Source of the DNA: Halorientalis pallida | GTDB taxonomy: Archaea; Halobacteriota; Halobacteria; Halobacteriales; Haloarculaceae | Direction: 5' to 3' | NCBI RefSeq assembly: GCF_004118325.1 | Contig: NZ_RDFA01000002.1 | Coordinates: forward strand, 563,001-627,000 | DNA length: 64,000 nt | Shown: piece by piece, positions 35,824 through 43,896 of the stretch | Position numbering within the stretch: position 1 is the first letter of the stretch | Layout: each line of letters starts with the position of its first letter | Notes under the pieces: generated by a model | Seen by the model: the letters and a program-made list of their open reading frames with translations, nothing else | The model's database searches: none | What the model was told of the DNA's origin: nothing | Program-made: the position numbers and the translations under genes

Positions 35824-36260
35824 CAGGCCATCCTGTTACCGAAAACGCGGCAACACTGGACCGCTACGGAGAGAATCTCCCCGCCATTCATACTGCCCAT
35901 CGTAAGGCCTCTCCGGATTGACCGCACGCCGGTGTGCGGTCGATTCGGGACACAGTTACAACGGTCTCCCAGTCACAACGGCCCTCGGAAGCGATCCTGG
36001 CACACTTTGGGGATGAGACACAGCGTACTGGATAATAACCTCCCCTGCTCAAAACACTGTGCAACATATGTGCATTGCAGCTTGCATAGCTTTCAGAAAA
36101 TATACGAAAGCTGCCAAAACTTTCAGCGGTCAGTACGCATACCCACTGTAACAGCCGTTGCACACGACGATCTTTGAAGTTAGTCTCCGCCGAGCGAAGC
36201 GAGGCGGTCCATCTCACGCGAGGCTCGTAGAGCAGAGCGTGACGATAGTTTTACACTAGA
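35824..36260. other. Gene-poor AT-richer stretch
   Basis: I find no convincing gene here. Open frames on both strands lack acidic haloarchaeal composition and any recognisable motif. Visible structures are a hairpin GACCGCAC/GTGCGGTC (35920-35941), a dyad AGCTTTC/GAAAGCT around a TATA-like AAAATATAC (36088-36112), and hairpins CCGCC/GGCGG (36188-36208) and CACGC/GCGTG (near 36215-36241). The final part leads into the structured repeat at 36261. The stretch may be a decayed insertion. Confidence 0.5.
36088..36112. promoter_or_regulatory. Dyad overlapping a TATA-like box
   Basis: AGCTTTC (36088-36094) and GAAAGCT (36106-36112) flank AGAAAATATAC. A further half-site-like ACTTTC follows at about 36119. 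A palindrome enclosing a TATA element is a typical repressor arrangement, but no gene starts nearby on either strand, so this could be a leftover of a lost gene. Confidence 0.3.
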
Positions 36261-36414
36261 TTTTTGCGAGTAGTGAGGGACCAGAGTCGTTCGAGGGACG
36301 TAGTCCCTCGTGATGACGAGGGAGCGAAGCTCTCTCGAACCAGCCTCATTCCGTGCGAACGGGCGGCTTCGCCGCCCGTGAGCAGAGAGTGGTCGCCACA
36401 GGCGACCCGACGAA
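36261..36414 (+). repeat. Structured repeat element, copy A (long form)
   Basis: Begins TTTTTGCGAGTAGTG and ends GACCCGACGAA, like copy B at 38468. Between these are an outer stem TGAGG/CCTCA holding extra hairpins, then a 39-base block (36351-36389) identical to copy B that includes the hairpin GGGCGGC-TTC-GCCGCCC, then a third hairpin GGTCGCC-ACA-GGCGACC. Where the two copies differ in stems, the pairing is preserved. It lies just beyond the DUF5786 stop. Confidence 0.65.
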
Positions 36415-36422
36415 GTAACAAT

Positions 36423-36593
36423 TTAGTCGTCTTTCATGTGCTGCAGTTGGTCCACCAGTTCGTCGGTGGACTTGTCGGACTGGAACTCGACGTCGCCGGT
36501 GTCGTGGTCTTCGTGGACGTTGACCGCTTCGTCTTCGTCGGTTTCGACGTTCTGATCCTTCTGCTCGGATTCGTCGTAGCTTCCAAAGCCCAT
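36423..36593 (-). CDS. Small acidic protein, DUF5786 family
   Basis: A 56-residue haloarchaeal protein starting MGFGSYDESEQKDQ, the signature of DUF5786, followed by VNVHEDHDTGDVEF and the C-terminal helix STDELVDQLQHMKDD. It is extremely acidic. ATG 36593 was chosen; upstream in-frame residues belong to the divergent promoter. Function unknown, but the family is nearly universal in haloarchaea and often highly expressed. It is convergent with the structured repeat A and divergent from the alpha/beta hydrolase gene. Confidence 0.85.
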   Translation of the reverse strand: MGFGSYDESEQKDQNVETDEDEAVNVHEDHDTGDVEFQSDKSTDELVDQLQHMKDD

Positions 36594-36706
36594 TGTATTC
36601 AATGGAGATGACTCCCGGCCTAAAACTACCCCGGTCTCCATCGGCCGTGGATGTGATTGCCCACCACGCCACCGGGACTTTTGAGCCGGCCCGACCAAGC
36701 GGGGTC

Positions 36707-37555
36707 ATGGCACGAAGTGACGAGTTCGTCACCGTCGACGGGATCGAGATCCATTACTCGGCGTGGGGCGACCGGGCCGACCCCACAGTTCTGTGTGTCC
36801 ACGGGCTCTCCCGGAACGGCCGGGACTTCGATCCGCTGGCGCGGGCGCTCGAAGACGACTACCACGTGGTCTGTCCGGATATGCCGGGGCGTGGGTTGAG
36901 CCAGTGGGCCGACGACCCCGCCGAGCGCTACAGCAACGGGGCGATGGTCGAGACGCTGGTGGACCTGTGTGACACGCTCGAACTCGACACGCTCCGGTAC
37001 GTCGGCACGTCGATGGGTGGCGGACTGGGGATGGCGCTCGCTGGGGGGCCGCTCGCCGATCGGATCGAGCGGCTGGTTATCAACGACATGCCGCCGAATC
37101 CGGAGACCGACTCGGCGCCGGAGGCCCTCGGGCGGATCATGGAGTACGTCCCGGAACCGCCGACGGTCGAGACGGTGACGGCCCTGGAGGAGTACTTCCG
37201 GGACCTCTACGAGGGGCGGTTCAGCGAGATGACCGATGCCGAGTACCGCCGGCTGGCGGTGACGTCGGCGCGGCGGACCGACGCCGGTCGCGTCACGGCG
37301 CACTACGACCCGCGGATCCTCGCGGGCGAGGACGACGAAGACGCCGAGGCGCCCGACCCGTGGGACGTGTGGGAAGCCATCGACGCGCCGCTGCTCGTTC
37401 TGCGAGGGACGGACTCGGACATTCTTCCCGCAGAGCCGTTCGAGCGAATGATCGAGACTCAGCCCGACGCCGAGACGGTCGAGATCGACTGCGGGCACGC
37501 ACCGGCGCTGAACACGCCCGAGCAGATCGATCCGATCCGGGACTTCTTCGCGTGA
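36707..37555 (+). CDS. Alpha/beta hydrolase
   Basis: A 282-residue hydrolase. The oxyanion region is VLCVHGLSRNGRDFDPL, the nucleophile elbow is YVGTSMGGGLGMAL (Ser near residue 101), the acid lies near LLVLRGTDSDIL, and the catalytic His is in DCGHAPALN. Family members with this layout include esterases, C-C bond hydrolases and haloperoxidase-like enzymes, so the substrate is open. ATG 36707 was chosen because the family start (DEFVTVDGIEIHY) follows it. The next gene, 77 bases on, is a second member of the fold with a broken active site. Confidence 0.85.
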   Translation: MARSDEFVTVDGIEIHYSAWGDRADPTVLCVHGLSRNGRDFDPLARALEDDYHVVCPDMPGRGLSQWADDPAERYSNGAMVETLVDLCDTLELDTLRYVGTSMGGGLGMALAGGPLADRIERLVINDMPPNPETDSAPEALGRIMEYVPEPPTVETVTALEEYFRDLYEGRFSEMTDAEYRRLAVTSARRTDAGRVTAHYDPRILAGEDDEDAEAPDPWDVWEAIDAPLLVLRGTDSDILPAEPFERMIETQPDAETVEIDCGHAPALNTPEQIDPIRDFFA

Positions 37556-37632
37556 GTGGCTAGGGAACCGAAACACTCCAGGTGGTGAGAGACGCGGTTC
37601 TCTCTCCCACGCCACAACGAGGGGAGTCGCTC

Positions 37633-38400
37633 ATGTTCACGGTCGAATCGAAAGACGGTACGGAGATCGCAGCCGAACGAACTGGTGACGGCCAGTCGCT
37701 CGTGCTGGTCCACGGTGGGTCCGGGACACGTCACAGCTGGGACGCGCTGGGACCTCATCTCACGGACGAGTTCACGGTCGTCGCGCCCGACCGACGGGGA
37801 CGGGGCGAGAGCGGCGATTCGGACGAGTACAGCCTCGACAGAGAGGTCGCAGACGTGCGGGCGGTCGTCGAAGCGGTCGACGGCGAGCCGATCCTGTTCG
37901 GGCACTTCTTCGGCGAGCTGGTCTCGCTGGAGGTCGTCAGAGACGGCGGGCTCGCTGGGACGATCATCTACGAGCCGGCGATACTGGTTGGCGAGCATCG
38001 GGGTGACGACCTGGCTGCACGGATGGACACACTCTTGCAGGAGGGTGAGCGCCGTGAGGCGATGGCGGAGACCGTCCGGGGCTCGGGCGAGGTCGAGGAT
38101 CCCGAGGGGCTCCCGTTCTGTCCCGAGGGGGTCAACTTCCACCTCGCGGAGACGGTCGTGCGCGAGAACTACGCCATCGAGGCGTATCGACTCGCCGACG
38201 ACCTCACGCTCCCACAGCCGACGCTCTTGCTGACGGGCGAGCGGGGGCCGACACACCTTCGGGACGCGGTGTGGGAACTCGACGACCGGCTGACCGACGC
38301 CGATCTGGTCGAGATGGAGGGTGTGAGGCACACGGCGATCTTCTCGGACCCGGTGCAGGTCGCCGCCGAAGTCGGGCGGTTCGCGGCGGCGGTGCGGTAG
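37633..38400 (+). CDS. Alpha/beta hydrolase-fold protein with substituted nucleophile
   Basis: A 255-residue protein of the alpha/beta hydrolase fold: SLVLVHGGSGTRHSWDALGP, VVAPDRRGRGESG and the helix after the elbow are standard. But the elbow reads ILFGHFFGELVSLEVV. The position of the catalytic Ser (GHSxG) is Phe, coded TTC where TCC would give Ser. The acid region (LLLTGERGPTHLRDAV) and a His (GVRHTAIF) remain. It is either inactive, repurposed for binding, or has a recent mutation. ATG 37633 precedes MFTVESKDGTE. It lies downstream of a normal member of the fold. Confidence 0.8.
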   Translation: MFTVESKDGTEIAAERTGDGQSLVLVHGGSGTRHSWDALGPHLTDEFTVVAPDRRGRGESGDSDEYSLDREVADVRAVVEAVDGEPILFGHFFGELVSLEVVRDGGLAGTIIYEPAILVGEHRGDDLAARMDTLLQEGERREAMAETVRGSGEVEDPEGLPFCPEGVNFHLAETVVRENYAIEAYRLADDLTLPQPTLLLTGERGPTHLRDAVWELDDRLTDADLVEMEGVRHTAIFSDPVQVAAEVGRFAAAVR

Positions 38401-38467
38401 CGGGGATTACCAGCTCAGCACCGGAACCAGCGCCGTCAGCGCGCGTTCCGCCCGTTTTTCGCCCACG

Positions 38468-38570
38468 TTTTTGCGAGTAGTGCGGGAGCGAAGCTCCCGC
38501 ATACCGTGCGAACGGGCGGCTTCGCCGCCCGTGAGCAGAGAGGGTGGCGGCCGTGCCGCCACCCGACGAA
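38468..38570 (+). repeat. Structured repeat element, copy B (short form)
   Basis: Begins TTTTTGCGAGTAGTG. Three hairpins follow: TGCGGGAG/CTCCCGCA, GGGCGGC-TTC-GCCGCCC and GGGTGGCGGC-CGT-GCCGCCACCC. It ends ACCCGACGAA. The 39 bases at 38504-38542 are identical to 36351-36389 in copy A. It fills most of the gap between the second hydrolase and the TRAM gene and stops about 50 bases before the TRAM ATG. Confidence 0.7.
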
Positions 38571-38621
38571 ATAAAATGGTGGGTCGTAAGCGTTTAATCT
38601 CCGCTGTGAGTACGCCTCAGT

Positions 38622-39086
38622 ATGCCGGATTGTCCACTGGCGGACGACTGCCCCAGTTTTAGCGAACGAATCGAAGGCATGGGGTGCCAGCACTACGGGG
38701 ACCGCGGCGGCGCGGAGTGGTGCAGCCACTACAACCAGCCGATCCGTGACCTGAAAGAACAGCCGGTTCAGCCGGGCGAGGAAGTCGTCGTGACGGTCGA
38801 GGACATCCACGAGAGCGGGGCCGGCGTCGGCCGCACCGAGGACGGGTTCATCGTGATGGTCGACGGCGTCCTGCCGGAGGCACGGTCTCGCGTCCAGATT
38901 ACGCGCGTCCACTCGAATCACGCCAAGGCCGAGGAGGTCGAGCGGCTCCCACTCGAAGACGAGGAGGAGACGGACGACGACGCGGCGGCAGCCGAAGCCG
39001 ACGACGAGGCCGACGAGGTCGAGGACGCGGCGGACGAGGACGACAAGCCACACCTCGGGAGTCGGGACAACTTCTGGGGTAGCTAG
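38622..39086 (+). CDS. TRAM-domain protein with N-terminal cysteine cluster
   Basis: A 154-residue protein. The N-terminus has spaced cysteines (CPLADDC, GMGCQHYG, EWCSHY), a probable zinc site. The TRAM RNA-binding domain spans about residues 50-108: VQPGEEVVVTVEDIHESGAG and GFIVMVDGVLPEA. The rest is an acidic, alanine-rich tail ending PHLGSRDNFWGS. TRAM proteins bind RNA and in archaea can act as RNA chaperones. A TATA-like CGTTTAATC lies about 28 bases before the ATG. Confidence 0.87.
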   Translation: MPDCPLADDCPSFSERIEGMGCQHYGDRGGAEWCSHYNQPIRDLKEQPVQPGEEVVVTVEDIHESGAGVGRTEDGFIVMVDGVLPEARSRVQITRVHSNHAKAEEVERLPLEDEEETDDDAAAAEADDEADEVEDAADEDDKPHLGSRDNFWGS

Positions 39087-39229
39087 AGTGGGCCGGGGGG
39101 TCGCGACCGGCAGGACTGTGGACAATCCAGCTCCCCGGCGCGCAGTCCGGGGGCGTCGTCGGGCGTTCGGACGGTGGGTTTTTCGCGCGGGCGGTGTTAC
39201 GCTGTGCAACGGACACGTGGAGTACACGA

Positions 39230-39703
39230 ATGACTGACGACGAGATCGACGTCGACGGGATCCTCGACCGGGCGGGATTCGATCCCGCGGCGAACGTCCT
39301 GACGCGGCGACAGGCGGAGGTACTGGCACTGCGTGAACGGGGACTGGCCCAGGCCGAGATCGCCGAGCTGTTGGGGACGTCGCGAGCGAACGTCTCCAGC
39401 GTCGAGTCGAGCGCCCGTGACAACGTCTCGAAGGCCCGGGAGACGATCGCGTTCGCGGAGACGTTGCGCGCGCCGGTCCAGATCACGGTCGAGCAGGGGA
39501 CGGACCTCTACGACGTGCCGGCGCGGGTCTTCGCGGAGTGTGACGAGGTCGGGGTCAAAGTGAACCACACGGCCCCGGAACTCATGAAGCGGATCAGCGA
39601 CGAGGCGGGCGACGCGGTCGTCGGGCGCAACGTCGAGCGGCGGCTGTTCGTCGGTGTCACCAGCGACGGGGCGGTGCGGGTGCGCCAGCGCCCCGAGGAG
39701 TGA
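39230..39703 (+). CDS. Tfx family DNA-binding protein
   Basis: A 157-residue archaeal regulator. The N-terminal HTH is LTRRQAEVLALRERGLAQAE followed by IAELLGTSRANVSSVE (residues about 24-60), the Tfx signature. A C-terminal domain (IAFAETLRAPVQITVEQGTDLYDVP) is conserved in the family. Tfx was described in methanogens as a regulator near the fmd operon; in haloarchaea the target is unknown. ATG 39230 was chosen because the acidic start MTDDEIDVDG precedes the HTH. Confidence 0.88.
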   Translation: MTDDEIDVDGILDRAGFDPAANVLTRRQAEVLALRERGLAQAEIAELLGTSRANVSSVESSARDNVSKARETIAFAETLRAPVQITVEQGTDLYDVPARVFAECDEVGVKVNHTAPELMKRISDEAGDAVVGRNVERRLFVGVTSDGAVRVRQRPEE

Positions 39704-39736
39704 GCCTTTTAGCCATCGGCGCTCGTCGGCCCGGAC

Positions 39737-40522
39737 ATGGATCTCGAACTCGACGGGAACGCGGTACTGTGTACGGCAGCTAGCAGCGGCCTCGGGCTGG
39801 CCAGCGCCGAGGCGTTCGCCCGCGAAGGCGCGGACGTGGCGATCTGTGGCCGGTCGCCGGATCGTCTCGACGAGGCCGAGCAGTCCCTGCAGGAACTCGG
39901 CGACGGCGAGGTCCTCGCGGTCGAAGCCGACATCACCGACGCCGACGATATCGAGCGGTTCGTCGGCGAGACCGTCGAGGCCTTCGGCGGGCTGGATCAC
40001 GTCGTCACGAGCGCGGGCGGCCCGCCGAGCGGTCCCTTCCTCGATATGGACGACGAGGACTTCTACGCGGCGTACGACCTGCTGGTGATGAGCGTCGTGC
40101 GGACGACCCGGGAAGCGTACCCGCACCTAGACGACAGCGACGCGGGGACCGTCGTCAACATCACCTCCCGGTCGGTCCAGGAAGTCATCGACGGCCTCGT
40201 GCTCTCGAACTCGGTCCGCCGGGCGGTCATCGGCCTGATGAAGACCCAGGCTCGCGAGTTCGCGCCGGACGTGCGGGTCAACGCGGTCCTGCCGGGGGCC
40301 CACGAGACCGGCCGGATCGAGGACCTGATCGAGCAGAACATCGAGCGCGGCGAGTACGGGAGCTACGACGAGGGACTGGCGGACTGGTCGGACGGGATCC
40401 CCCTCGAACGGATCGGCGACCCAGAGGAACTGGGCGAGACCGTCGCCTGGCTCTCCAGCGAGGCGGCGAGCTACGTCACGGGCGCGGCGGTGCCGGTCGA
40501 CGGCGGGAGTCTGCGGAGCTAG
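39737..40522 (+). CDS. Short-chain dehydrogenase/reductase lacking YxxxK
   Basis: A 261-residue SDR. The cofactor site reads CTAASSGLGLASAEAF. The catalytic Ser region is VVNITSRSVQEVIDGL, but the expected YxxxK is replaced by SNSVRRAVIGLMKTQA, with no Tyr at that site. Similar proteins with 'LSNSxR' form a known subgroup, and their activity is poorly tested. The C-terminus VTGAAVPVDGGSLRS is standard. Its stop overlaps the convergent nucleotidyltransferase stop by four bases. Substrate unknown. Confidence 0.82.
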   Translation: MDLELDGNAVLCTAASSGLGLASAEAFAREGADVAICGRSPDRLDEAEQSLQELGDGEVLAVEADITDADDIERFVGETVEAFGGLDHVVTSAGGPPSGPFLDMDDEDFYAAYDLLVMSVVRTTREAYPHLDDSDAGTVVNITSRSVQEVIDGLVLSNSVRRAVIGLMKTQAREFAPDVRVNAVLPGAHETGRIEDLIEQNIERGEYGSYDEGLADWSDGIPLERIGDPEELGETVAWLSSEAASYVTGAAVPVDGGSLRS

Positions 40523-41577
40523 TACAGGTCCTCCTCGCGCAGCTGCGCGACCACTTCGCGCACTTCCTGGGCGCGGTCTTTCGGAATCACCAGCGTGCGG
40601 TCGCCGTAACTCGCGATCACCAGATCGGCGACCCCGACCGCGCTGACGTGGCCGTCGGTGGCGACGACGGTGTCCGTGGCGTCGTCCAGCAGGGCGTTGC
40701 CCAGCACCACGTTCCCTGCGTCGTCGGCCTCGAAGAGGCGTTCGACGGCGTCCCAGGATCCGAGGTCGTCCCACTCGAAGCTCGCGGGGACGACGTAGGC
40801 CTTGTCGGTGCGTTCGAGGACGGCGTAGTCGACGCTGACGGGGTCGACGGCCGCGAAGCCGCGGTCGGGGTCGCCGCTGTCCATGGCCTCGACGAGGGGA
40901 CCCAGCGAGGACTTGCGGGCCTCGCCGAGGAAGGCGTTGGGCGACCAGGCGAAGATGCCGGCGTTCCAGTAGGAGCCGTCGTCGACGTACCGCTCGGCGG
41001 TATCGCGGTCGGGTTTCTCGGTGAAGGAGGCGACGGTGTGGTAGCCGCCGCGGTTCGCGGGTCGTTGCTCCCCGCTCGCCCGTTCGGAGGTCTCCCGATG
41101 GTCGACCTCCCGCCTTTCGCCGGGCTGGATGTACCCGTAGCCCGTCGCGGGGCGGGTGGGTTCGACGCCGACGGTGACGAGGCCGCCGGTGCTGTCGGCG
41201 ACCTCGGCGGCGGTGCGGGCGGTCCCCGCGAAGTCGCCGTCGATCCGGTGGTCGCTGGGGACGGTGACCATGACGGCCTCGCTCAACTGGTCGCGGATGC
41301 GGTGGGCGGCGTACACCAGCGCGGGACCGGTGTCCTTCGGCGCAGGTTCGGTGAGGACGGCGGCCTGTGGCGCGTGTTCGCGGACGGACTCGGCGAACTC
41401 GGGACGGGTGAGGACGTACACCTCGTCGGCGAAGCCGGCGCGGTCGACGGTGTCGGCGAGGAGTGATTGCTCGCGGCCGAACGACTGGAACTGCTTGGGC
41501 CGGTGGCTCCGACTGGCGGGGTAGAGCCGCGTGCCGGTGCCGCCGGCGAGGACGACGGCGACGAGCGGACGGTCCAT
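40519..41577 (-). CDS. Mannose-1-phosphate guanylyltransferase-like enzyme
   Basis: A 352-residue sugar-phosphate nucleotidyltransferase. The start holds the pyrophosphorylase signature VAVVLAGGTGTRLYPASRS and RPKQFQSF, typical of ManC/GMP enzymes. SDHRIDGDF and FTEKPDRDTAERYV are active-site segments. The expected product is GDP-mannose for glycan synthesis. The C-terminal part is compact and lacks the isomerase domain of bifunctional PMI-GMP proteins. ATG 41577 was chosen; the in-frame upstream residues (from 41754) are shadows of the next gene. Confidence 0.87.
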   Translation of the reverse strand: MDRPLVAVVLAGGTGTRLYPASRSHRPKQFQSFGREQSLLADTVDRAGFADEVYVLTRPEFAESVREHAPQAAVLTEPAPKDTGPALVYAAHRIRDQLSEAVMVTVPSDHRIDGDFAGTARTAAEVADSTGGLVTVGVEPTRPATGYGYIQPGERREVDHRETSERASGEQRPANRGGYHTVASFTEKPDRDTAERYVDDGSYWNAGIFAWSPNAFLGEARKSSLGPLVEAMDSGDPDRGFAAVDPVSVDYAVLERTDKAYVVPASFEWDDLGSWDAVERLFEADDAGNVVLGNALLDDATDTVVATDGHVSAVGVADLVIASYGDRTLVIPKDRAQEVREVVAQLREEDLY

Positions 41578-41608
41578 ACCGGCGTGACGGCCGCTCGGGG
41601 GAAAAAGC

Positions 41609-41890
41609 CTACCAGGTCTCGACGACGCCCTCGCGCACGTCCTCGACACAGCCCTGGCAGTCGGTGTGGTCGGGGTCGAAACAGTCGGGGCGGCCGGCGC
41701 CGTCGAGCGCGACGGCGCGTTTCTCGGCGTAGCGGCGACAGACGATCTTCGCACGGCCCCGCTCGTCCTGCGGGAGGTCGGCCAGCGCGGACCGCTTGGC
41801 GTCGCTGTAGGCGCGTTTCGCCGCGGCGAACTGATCGCCGGCCGACCGGAGGTTCTCGACGAACCGGTGCAGTCGCCCGTCCTCGTCCAT
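41609..41890 (-). CDS. Small haloarchaeal protein with cysteine-rich C-terminus
   Basis: A 93-residue protein. A basic helical N-terminal half (GDQFAAAKRAYSDAKRSAL) is followed by KIVCRRYAEKRAV and then DCFDPDHTDCQGCVEDV, a group of three cysteines plus His that could bind zinc. It resembles a haloarchaeal family I recall as DUF7091, but that name is uncertain. It lies 31 bases before the nucleotidyltransferase gene on the same strand. Confidence 0.7.
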   Translation of the reverse strand: MDEDGRLHRFVENLRSAGDQFAAAKRAYSDAKRSALADLPQDERGRAKIVCRRYAEKRAVALDGAGRPDCFDPDHTDCQGCVEDVREGVVETW

Positions 41891-41932
41891 ACCTGGCGTT
41901 GGGGGGCCGGCTACTAAGGGACGGCGCTCGGG

Positions 41933-42682
41933 CTACCCGACGACGTTGCTCAGGTAGATGCCGCCGAACAGCGTCGCGTTGTACAGGCCGTGGACCAGCG
42001 CCGGGACGACGAAGTTGTCCGTGTACTCGTAGACGGCCCCGAAGACGAGGCTCGGGACGGTGAGCAGGCTGATCGTGAGCAGCGCGGCCTGCGGGGAGGC
42101 CTCGACGAACGAGAAGATGTGGATCGGCGCGAACATCAGCGTGGCCAGGACGATGGCGGCGGGCGCGGAGAAGTCCTCGCGGAACCGGCCCTGGATGACG
42201 CCGCGATAGAGGAACTCCTCGCCGGGGCCGTTCAGCAGGAAGACGAAGGGGAGCAGGAAGGGGACGAACTCGGGATTCTCGGCGACGGTCTGTGCGGCCT
42301 GGTTCTGTGCGGGTGCGGTGTCCGAGACGGCAAGCACCAGGTTCGCGACGACCAACAGCGCCCCGAGGGCACCGATCCACCCGCCGACGATCACACCGAC
42401 GTCTCTGAGGCTGGGGACCCGCGTCGGGACGAACTCGAGGACCGCTCGGCCGTGATAGCGGAGATAGACGTACCCGACGGTCGGGAACGCGATGCCCTGG
42501 ATGCCGATCAGGCTGAGGATCAGCGCGCCCGTGTTGGAGAGTTCGAGACCGACTCCCAGAACGACGGTGGCGCTCAGGAGTAACACGACCGCGACCCCAA
42601 CCACGAGGCTCGCGGCCGTGAGCCCGAGCATCGCCCCGATCACCAGGAGCCGACGCTTCGTCACAATTCTCGCGGAATCCAT
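41933..42682 (-). CDS. CPBP-family intramembrane metalloprotease
   Basis: A 249-residue protein with about seven to eight membrane helices and the ABI/CAAX protease motifs: PGEEFLYRGVIQGRF (Glu155-Glu156, Arg160), FAPIHIFSF (His188) and LVHGLYNATLF (His near 236). Relatives include Rce1-type CAAX proteases and bacteriocin-immunity proteins. In archaea the target is unknown. The start MDSARIVTKRRLLVIG is typical. Confidence 0.88.
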   Translation of the reverse strand: MDSARIVTKRRLLVIGAMLGLTAASLVVGVAVVLLLSATVVLGVGLELSNTGALILSLIGIQGIAFPTVGYVYLRYHGRAVLEFVPTRVPSLRDVGVIVGGWIGALGALLVVANLVLAVSDTAPAQNQAAQTVAENPEFVPFLLPFVFLLNGPGEEFLYRGVIQGRFREDFSAPAAIVLATLMFAPIHIFSFVEASPQAALLTISLLTVPSLVFGAVYEYTDNFVVPALVHGLYNATLFGGIYLSNVVG

Positions 42683-42732
42683 ACTCTGCCTTGTCGGGAA
42701 CGGGCAAAAAGACCGGCGAGTCCCGACCGCTG

Positions 42733-43896
42733 TCAGTCGTCTTCCGGAGCCGGCTCCGAAGCGGCGGCGTCGAGACTGCCGGTCGTCGCACCGCTCCAGT
42801 CGAACCGGCGCTGGAAGTACAGCGCGACGTTGACGAGTGCCAGCAGGACCGGCACTTCGATCAGCGGGCCGACGACGGTGGCGAAGGCGACACCGGAGCC
42901 GACGCCGAACACCGCGACCGCGACGGCGATGGCCAGCTCGAAGTTGTTCGAGGCGGCGGTGAAGCCGATGGCCGTCGTCGTCGAGTAGTCCGCGCCGATC
43001 CCTTTGCCCATGCCGAAGCTGACGAGGAACATCAGGACGAAGTAGATCGTCAGCGGGACGGCGATCAGGAGGACGTCACCGGGCGCGGCGACGATGTTCT
43101 CGCCCTGCGTGGCGAACATCACGATGACCGTAAAGAGAAGTGCGATCAGTGTCAGGGGGTCGATCTTCGGAACGAACTCGTCGTCGTACCACTGCTGGCC
43201 CTTCCACCGGGTCCCGACGTAGCGGGTGAGGAAGCCGCCGGCGAAGGGGATACCGAGGAAGATCACGATCGCCTGGAACACCTGCATCGGCGTCACGTCG
43301 AAGGTCTGGATGCCGGCGACCAGCGCGTCCATGCCCAGCAACGGCGGGAGGAACAGGCCGAAAAACCAGACGTAGACCCCGTAGGTGACGATCTGAAAGA
43401 GGCTGTTGAACGCGACGAGGCCGGTGACGTACTCGGTCGAGCCCTCGGCGAGTTCGTTCCAGACCAGCACCATCGCGATACAGCGGGCCATTCCGATGAA
43501 CACGAGCCCGAGGAAGTACTCCGGCCGCGCGGGCAGGCCGGGGACGATGCCGCTGAAGAAGACGACTGCCAGTCCGAACATCAGCGTCGGGCCGATGAGC
43601 CAGTTCTGGACGAGGCTCAGGCTCAGCACGCGCCAGTTGCTGAAGACCGCGCGCAACTGGGAGTAGTCGGCCTTCGCCAGCGGCGGGTACATCATCGCGA
43701 CCAGCCCGATCTCGACGAGGTGGAAGTCCTGAATCGGGCGTGTGACAGAGGGCGCGACGAAGCCCAGCCCGACGCCGACGGCCATCGCGCCGAAGATCCA
43801 GACGGTGAGGTACTTGTCGAGGAAGTCCATCGACCGCGGGTCCCCACAGCTCTCACACTCACAGTCCGGGCCGTGGTCGTGGGCGGTGTTACTCAT
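42733..43896 (-). CDS. arsB: Arsenite efflux transporter, ACR3 family
   Basis: A 387-residue transporter with about ten membrane helices. The conserved Cys of ACR3 carriers is C139 in IGMARCIAMVLVWNELA. The N-terminus MSNTAHDHGPDCECESCGDP adds a short Cys/His-rich tail before the first helix (residues 6-19), which could collect As(III) or a metal. It exports arsenite driven by the membrane potential. Its start overlaps the arsM stop by eight bases. It is the last gene of the arsRCM-acr3 operon. ACR3 proteins are often labelled arsB or acr3; this is not the ArsB family proper. Confidence 0.92.
   Translation of the reverse strand: MSNTAHDHGPDCECESCGDPRSMDFLDKYLTVWIFGAMAVGVGLGFVAPSVTRPIQDFHLVEIGLVAMMYPPLAKADYSQLRAVFSNWRVLSLSLVQNWLIGPTLMFGLAVVFFSGIVPGLPARPEYFLGLVFIGMARCIAMVLVWNELAEGSTEYVTGLVAFNSLFQIVTYGVYVWFFGLFLPPLLGMDALVAGIQTFDVTPMQVFQAIVIFLGIPFAGGFLTRYVGTRWKGQQWYDDEFVPKIDPLTLIALLFTVIVMFATQGENIVAAPGDVLLIAVPLTIYFVLMFLVSFGMGKGIGADYSTTTAIGFTAASNNFELAIAVAVAVFGVGSGVAFATVVGPLIEVPVLLALVNVALYFQRRFDWSGATTGSLDAAASEPAPEDD

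Noticed and set aside
35888-36217. Open frames on both strands in the gene-poor stretch
   Set aside because: The translations are Cys/Ser/Arg-rich and not acidic, lack motifs, and have no promoter or ribosome-binding site in the right place.
38468-38570. Possible CRISPR-like repeat at the structured elements
   Set aside because: Only two distant copies with internal hairpins, no regular spacers and no cas genes in the window.
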